A stretch of 9,743 nt of DNA. It comes from Planctomycetes bacterium RIFOXYC2_FULL_41_27 (GTDB taxonomy: Bacteria > Planctomycetota > Brocadiia > Brocadiales > Brocadiaceae). This document shows, piece after piece, positions 6,611-9,743 of the stretch. The DNA is taken from the NCBI GenBank assembly GCA_001828645.1, contig MHZD01000097.1:1-9743 (forward strand). The letters are read 5' to 3'. The notes beneath the pieces were generated by a model that made no database searches, was not told the origin of the DNA, and was given only the letters and a program-made list of their open reading frames with translations. The number at the start of each line of letters is the position of its first letter. The stretch's first letter is position 1. A program made the translations under genes and the position numbers.

Positions 6611-6837
6611 TTTTGTTTTGCTGGTTCTTCAGTTTTCTGTCTCTTTTGTAATCTTTTCTGGAATCGTTCTATTTGGCCTGCACTATCTACGAACTTCTGT
6701 TTGCCCGTATAAAACGGGTGACACTTCGAGCACACTTCAACTGCGATTTTGGGTTTTGTTGATCTGGTTGTAAAAGTCTCTCCGCACCCGCATGTTACAA
6801 CAGTTTCCATGTATTTTGGATGAATTCCTTCTTTCAT
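6607..6837 (-). CDS. rpmE: 50S ribosomal protein L31, zinc-binding type
   Basis: A component of the large ribosomal subunit near the inter-subunit bridge region. 76 residues. The protein begins [19 protein letters not shown] and carries four cysteines at 16, 18, 36 and 39 (TCGCGETF and [16 protein letters not shown]). This marks the zinc-containing C+ form rather than the cysteine-less paralogue induced under zinc starvation. The C-terminal tail is lysine- and glutamine-rich ([19 protein letters not shown]). A GGGGG Shine-Dalgarno lies about 6 bases before the ATG. It is the first gene of the minus-strand cluster rpmE-prfA-prmC-murA and overlaps prfA by ATGA. A perfect palindrome in its leader may regulate it. 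Confidence 0.97.
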   Translation of the reverse strand: MKEGIHPKYMETVVTCGCGETFTTRSTKPKIAVEVCSKCHPFYTGKQKFVDSAGQIERFQKRLQKRQKTEEPAKQK

Positions 6838-6858
6838 TGTTTCCCCCTGAAATAAACA

Positions 6859-6876
6859 ATGCGTTTATAAACGCAT
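6859..6876 (-). promoter_or_regulatory. Perfect 18-bp palindrome in the rpmE leader
   Basis: ATGCGTTTATAAACGCAT reads identically on both strands. It ends 21 bases upstream of the rpmE ATG, just ahead of the Shine-Dalgarno. As DNA it could be an operator for a dimeric repressor. As RNA it would form a 7-bp hairpin with a UAUA loop. L31 leaders are autoregulated in some bacteria, which makes a translational role conceivable; nothing here proves either. Confidence 0.5.
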
Positions 6877-6969
6877 GACAAAATAGGACACCATAGTTAT
6901 CTCAAAACATTGAAAAAATTTTAACAAACCATGAGGCACTCTGCAATAGAAATTTATTATAAAATTTAT

Positions 6970-6997
6970 TTGAATGTTTGTAATAATTACATATAAT
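6970..6997 (+). promoter_or_regulatory. Putative sigma70-type promoter for ffh
   Basis: TTGAAT (6970-6975, 4/6 to -35) is separated by 16 bases from a perfect TATAAT (6992-6997). Transcription would start near 7004, leaving a leader of about 50 nt before the ffh ATG. The region is very AT-rich, which raises the chance rate, but position and spacing are good. Confidence 0.55.
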
Positions 6998-7054
6998 AAA
7001 TATTTTAATTTTTAGGATTTATGTCCACATAATTTAAATTGAATTTATAAGCTT

Positions 7055-8407
7055 ATGTTCGAAGCGATTACAAATAGTCTTGAAAGTGTTTTTAGTAAAC
7101 TCCGCGGTAAGGGGCGTCTTACCGAAGCCAATATCAAGGATGGACTGCACGAGGTGCGTTTGGCGCTTCTTGAGGCAGATGTAAATTATAAAGTCGTTAA
7201 GGAATTCATCCAGCATGTTACGGAATATGCCGTTGGTGAAGAAGTTATAAAAAGTGTCGCGCCCGGACAGCAGGTTATTAAGATTATTCACGATGAATTA
7301 ATCAAGCTGATGGGGGACTCCGATACCTCAATTCCCTTCAGGAATGGTGATCAGACTTTGATTATGCTCGTGGGGTTACAGGGCAGCGGAAAGACGACCA
7401 CGGCTGGCAAACTCGCCAAAATGATACTAGCGAAGGGGAGAAAACCCTTGTTAGTAGCTGCGGACGTGCAGCGGCCAGCTGCGGTAGAACAGTTGAAAGT
7501 GTTGGGACAACAGCTTGATATACCGGTATACTTCGAGGCCAATTCTCAGCCCATAAAGATATGCAGAAATGCTGTTGAATATGCTAAAAAAAACACAAAT
7601 GATGTCGTTATTTTTGATACTGCGGGGAGATTACACATTGACGACGAACTAATGCTGGAATTAAAGGAGATCAAAGAAAAACTGGAACCTCATCAGATAT
7701 ATTTTGTGTGTGATTCGATGACGGGGCAGGATGCCGTTAATAGTGCGAAGGAGTTTAATACCCAGTTAGGATTCGATGGCGTGATTTTGACCAAACTCGA
7801 TGGCGATACAAGGGGTGGCGCTGCTCTCTCAATAAAGGCAGTTACCGGGAAGCCGATTAAGTTTGTGGGTATCGGAGAGAAATTGGATCGGCTGGAAGAG
7901 TTCCATCCAGACCGCATGGCATCCAGAATACTTGGAATGGGGGACATAGTATCTCTTGTAGAGAAGGCACAGCAAGCGATCGATCTTGAAGAGGCTCAAA
8001 AACTGAGCAGGAAAATCCAGGATGATACGCTTGGTCTGGACGATTTCCTTGCACAACTCCAGCAGATTAAGAAAATGGGGCCGATCAAAGAAGTACTGGG
8101 GATGATTCCAGGTATAGGAAATAAGATGGATGGCCTGAATGTCGATGAAAAACAGTTACAGAGGGTTGAGGCAGTTATTAGATCCATGACGACTGATGAA
8201 CGGTTAAATCCCGATATCATTAATGGAAGCCGGAGACAGCGGGTAGCGAATGGAAGCGGAACAACCGTTCAGGATGTAAATCAATTACTCAAGCAATTTA
8301 AGTCAATGAAGAAGCTGATGAGACAGTTTAAAGGAAATGAAAAAAGTCTCAAGAGAATGGGAATGTTATCCAAAAGTTTACCTTTCGGTAAGGGTATGGT
8401 ACGATGA
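7055..8407 (+). CDS. ffh: Signal recognition particle GTPase Ffh (SRP54)
   Basis: Binds signal sequences on ribosome-bound nascent chains together with 4.5S RNA and docks with FtsY at the membrane. 450 residues, the normal length. The N domain is residues about 1-90 (MFEAITNSLESVFSKLRGKGRLTE, ALLEADVNYKVV). In the G domain, the P-loop GLQGSGKTTT is at 107-116, DVQRPAAVEQL at 138-147, DTAGR at 188-192, TKLDGDTRGGAAL at 246-258 and the closing region GxGEKLDRLEEFHPDRMASRILGMGD around 272-297. The M domain runs from about 327 to the end, methionine-rich in KQFKSMKKLMRQFKG and RMGMLSKSLPFGKGM, and includes the SRRQRVANGSGT RNA-binding motif (392-403). Its start has little Shine-Dalgarno but matches the family exactly. 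rpsP follows after 63 bp, in which GTAACT and AGTTAC (8413-8438) form only a weak stem, so read-through is likely. Confidence 0.98.
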   Translation: MFEAITNSLESVFSKLRGKGRLTEANIKDGLHEVRLALLEADVNYKVVKEFIQHVTEYAVGEEVIKSVAPGQQVIKIIHDELIKLMGDSDTSIPFRNGDQTLIMLVGLQGSGKTTTAGKLAKMILAKGRKPLLVAADVQRPAAVEQLKVLGQQLDIPVYFEANSQPIKICRNAVEYAKKNTNDVVIFDTAGRLHIDDELMLELKEIKEKLEPHQIYFVCDSMTGQDAVNSAKEFNTQLGFDGVILTKLDGDTRGGAALSIKAVTGKPIKFVGIGEKLDRLEEFHPDRMASRILGMGDIVSLVEKAQQAIDLEEAQKLSRKIQDDTLGLDDFLAQLQQIKKMGPIKEVLGMIPGIGNKMDGLNVDEKQLQRVEAVIRSMTTDERLNPDIINGSRRQRVANGSGTTVQDVNQLLKQFKSMKKLMRQFKGNEKSLKRMGMLSKSLPFGKGMVR

Positions 8408-8470
8408 TTCGGGTAACTGTTATTGGATACTTAGTTACAAATTTATATTAGGTTAAGTGAGGAGAGAATA

Positions 8471-8728
8471 ATGGCTGTTAGAATTAGAATGATGCGGATG
8501 GGTCGTAAAAATAGACCGTATTACAGGATTGGGGCATTTGACGCACATGAGGAGCGGGATGGAAAGGTTATCGAGAATCTGGGAACGTATGATCCTCTGG
8601 AGTCGAATAATGAAAAGCAAGTTACTTTAAAAAAAGATCGGGTTGAGTATTGGTTGAGTGTGGGTGCAAAGCCAACGGAATCTGTTGCCAGCGTACTTAA
8701 AAAATTTGGTATCGCATTCAAGAAATAA
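8471..8728 (+). CDS. rpsP: 30S ribosomal protein S16
   Basis: A small-subunit assembly protein. 85 residues, a normal size. It begins MAVRIRMMRMGRKNRPYYRI and continues with KVIENLGTYDPL and RVEYWLSVGAKPTESVASVLKKFGI, all diagnostic of S16. An AGGAG Shine-Dalgarno lies 6 bases before the ATG. It is followed after only 3 bases by trmD, so the pair is surely cotranscribed. rimM, and the small KH-domain gene common in this cluster, are absent between the two. Confidence 0.98.
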   Translation: MAVRIRMMRMGRKNRPYYRIGAFDAHEERDGKVIENLGTYDPLESNNEKQVTLKKDRVEYWLSVGAKPTESVASVLKKFGIAFKK

Positions 8729-8731
8729 GAT

Positions 8732-9412
8732 ATGAGGATCGATATTTTAACATTATTCCCGGAGATGTTTGAAAATGTGCTGGGACACAGCATTCTGAAG
8801 ATTGCAAGGGAAAAGGCGCTTGTTCAATACAATCTTTTCAATATACGGGAATATGCCGAAAATAAGCGATGCGTGGATGACAGGCCTTACGGTGGCGGAC
8901 CGGGTATGGTGATGAAGCCTGAGCCTATCTTTAACACAGTAGAAGCTGTCGAACGAGAAAATGCTGCTCGATATAAAAAAATATTATTGACGCCGCAGGG
9001 TAATCGTTTTTCTCAATCCATAGCCAGAGACCTTGCAAAAGAATCTCATTTGATGCTGATATGCGGTCATTACGAGGGTTTTGACGAGCGGGTTCGGGTA
9101 GGGCTTGATGCAATGGAGATCTCTATTGGTGACTACGTTCTTTCTGGGGGTGAGATACCTGCAATGGTCGTTATCGATGCTGTAGTGCGATTGATACCCG
9201 GCGTGTTAGGAGATATGGACTCCACAGCCAACGAATCTTTTAATGACAGTTTATTGGAATATCCACAATATACTCGTCCGGCGGAATACAAGGGTATGCA
9301 AGTGCCGTCGGTGTTGATGTCCGGTAATCATCAGAAAATAAAAGAATGGCAAAGAAACCATGCCATAGAAAGAACCTTGGAGAAAAGACCGGATCTGTTA
9401 AATAAAAGATAG
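8732..9412 (+). CDS. trmD: tRNA (guanine-37-N1)-methyltransferase TrmD
   Basis: A SPOUT-fold, SAM-dependent enzyme that makes m1G37 next to the anticodon, preventing +1 frameshifting. 226 residues. The N-terminal motif is MRIDILTLFPEMF, and RPYGGGPGMVMKPEP is at 51-65. The knot region comprises GHYEGFDERV (112-121) and EISIGDYVLSGGEIPAMVVIDAVVRLIPGVLG (129-160), with Arg153 at the catalytic-arginine position. ESFNDSLLEYPQYTRP follows (168-183), with Asp172 at the proposed general-base position. The C-terminal tRNA-binding helix region includes SGNHQKIKEWQ. The start lies three bases after the rpsP stop, without a clear Shine-Dalgarno of its own, suggesting coupling. The next gene, rplS, is 205 bp away across a long palindrome. 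Confidence 0.98.
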   Translation: MRIDILTLFPEMFENVLGHSILKIAREKALVQYNLFNIREYAENKRCVDDRPYGGGPGMVMKPEPIFNTVEAVERENAARYKKILLTPQGNRFSQSIARDLAKESHLMLICGHYEGFDERVRVGLDAMEISIGDYVLSGGEIPAMVVIDAVVRLIPGVLGDMDSTANESFNDSLLEYPQYTRPAEYKGMQVPSVLMSGNHQKIKEWQRNHAIERTLEKRPDLLNKR

Positions 9413-9487
9413 ACTGATTTTGTTTATGAATTTTTGTATGGGAATTTTCATTTTATTTAAGCGGGTTATGCGATGTATGGCATAGAG

Positions 9488-9574
9488 AATCCCCCTTAGA
9501 AAAGGGGGCTAGGGGGTTGTAAAATAACCACGGAAAAACACAACCCCCTGAATCCCCCTTTATTAAGGGGGAGT
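9488..9574. repeat. Long inverted repeat (MITE-like) between trmD and rplS
   Basis: Arms of about 33 bases, 9488-9520 and 9540-9574, are complementary with few gaps: AATCCCCCTTAG..AAAGGGGG..AGGGGGTTGT against ACAACCCCCTGAATCCCCCTTTATTAAGGGGG. The spacer is about 19 bp. Each arm is itself a CCCCCTT-AAGGGGG hairpin, so the transcript could fold as one long rod or two short hairpins. Related C/G boxes occur at 1507-1561 and 1928-2016. There is no coding frame and no clean U-tract. The remainder of the 9413-9617 gap is AT-rich with nothing I can name. Confidence 0.75.
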
Positions 9575-9617
9575 GCATAGGAATAACTTGATATATTAGA
9601 AACAGGAGATAGGGGGT

Positions 9618-9743
9618 ATGAATATTATTGATGTGGTTGAAAAAGAACAGATGAAAAAAGCAACACCGCAGTTTTCCATTGGCGATCAGGTGGACGTATC
9701 GGTAAAGATTATTGAGGGTGACAAAGAACGTATTCAGGTTTTT
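9618..9743 (+). CDS. rplS: 50S ribosomal protein L19, N-terminal 42 codons
   Basis: Partial gene running off the right edge. The peptide MNIIDVVEKEQMKKATPQFS, then IGDQVDVSVKIIEGDKERIQVF, is the canonical start of L19 (start-helix, F-x-x-GD-x-V-x-V-x-V-K-I-x-EG-x-K-ERIQ-x-F). L19 sits at the 30S-50S interface. The ATG is preceded by AGGAG at about 9 bases and a nearer GGGGG. It closes the usual rpsP-trmD-rplS order, although the palindromic repeat lies in between, so it may be partly uncoupled from trmD or need its own promoter. Confidence 0.95.
   Translation, partial: MNIIDVVEKEQMKKATPQFSIGDQVDVSVKIIEGDKERIQVF

Noticed and set aside
6607..6837. Zinc-independent L31 paralogue
   Set aside because: All four cysteines of the zinc-binding form are present.
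7021..7032. Three-codon upstream frame (Met-Ser-Thr-stop) in the ffh leader
   Set aside because: AGGA is only 3 bases before the ATG, and such short frames are expected by chance; no evidence of attenuation.
8413..8438. Possible terminator between ffh and rpsP
   Set aside because: The stem is only six AT-rich pairs with a 14-nt loop and no T-tract, so it is unlikely to end transcription.

Overview
This is an ordinary bacterial chromosome segment carrying two diverging groups of housekeeping genes, separated by gaps that hold many palindromic repeats. Base composition is moderately AT-rich, and neither group shows phage, transposase, CRISPR or tRNA signals. The combination of rpmE-prfA-prmC-murA, a zinc-type L31, a truncated GAF/histidine-kinase-like protein and many short C/G-box palindromes (cores such as AATCCCCC) reminds me of anammox-type Planctomycetota (Brocadiales). 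That placement is an impression from protein and repeat style, not something proven here. A deltaproteobacterium or Nitrospirota-like anaerobe would also fit.

The left two thirds (about 1-6837) read on the minus strand. In transcription order they are rpmE (L31), prfA (RF1), prmC (release-factor glutamine methyltransferase), murA (first committed step of peptidoglycan synthesis), a 260-residue GAF plus degenerate kinase-dimerisation protein, deoB (phosphopentomutase), and the first 45 codons of a PTS EIIA-like protein. rpmE/prfA overlap by ATGA, and murA starts on a GTG inside the end of prmC, so both pairs are probably translationally coupled. PrmC methylates the GGQ glutamine of the release factor encoded just upstream, so those two genes work on one another's product.

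The right third (about 7055-9743) reads on the plus strand: ffh (SRP GTPase), rpsP (S16), trmD (tRNA m1G37 methyltransferase) and the start of rplS (L19). This is the widespread rpsP-trmD-rplS translation cluster, but rimM, which usually lies between rpsP and trmD, is absent. The two groups diverge from a 217-bp AT-rich region. It holds a good sigma70-like promoter for ffh and a perfect 18-bp palindrome in the rpmE leader.

The gaps hold most of the unexplained structure: 1506-2046 (several palindromes in series), 2830-3042 (AT-rich repeat-like DNA), 5321-5518 (a palindromic element between prfA and prmC) and 9413-9617 (a long inverted repeat between trmD and rplS). I see no convincing new multi-gene system. 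The items most worth a second look are the miniature palindromic elements inside conserved operons, the kinase-like protein that has lost its phospho-acceptor histidine and ATPase domain, and the rpmE leader palindrome.
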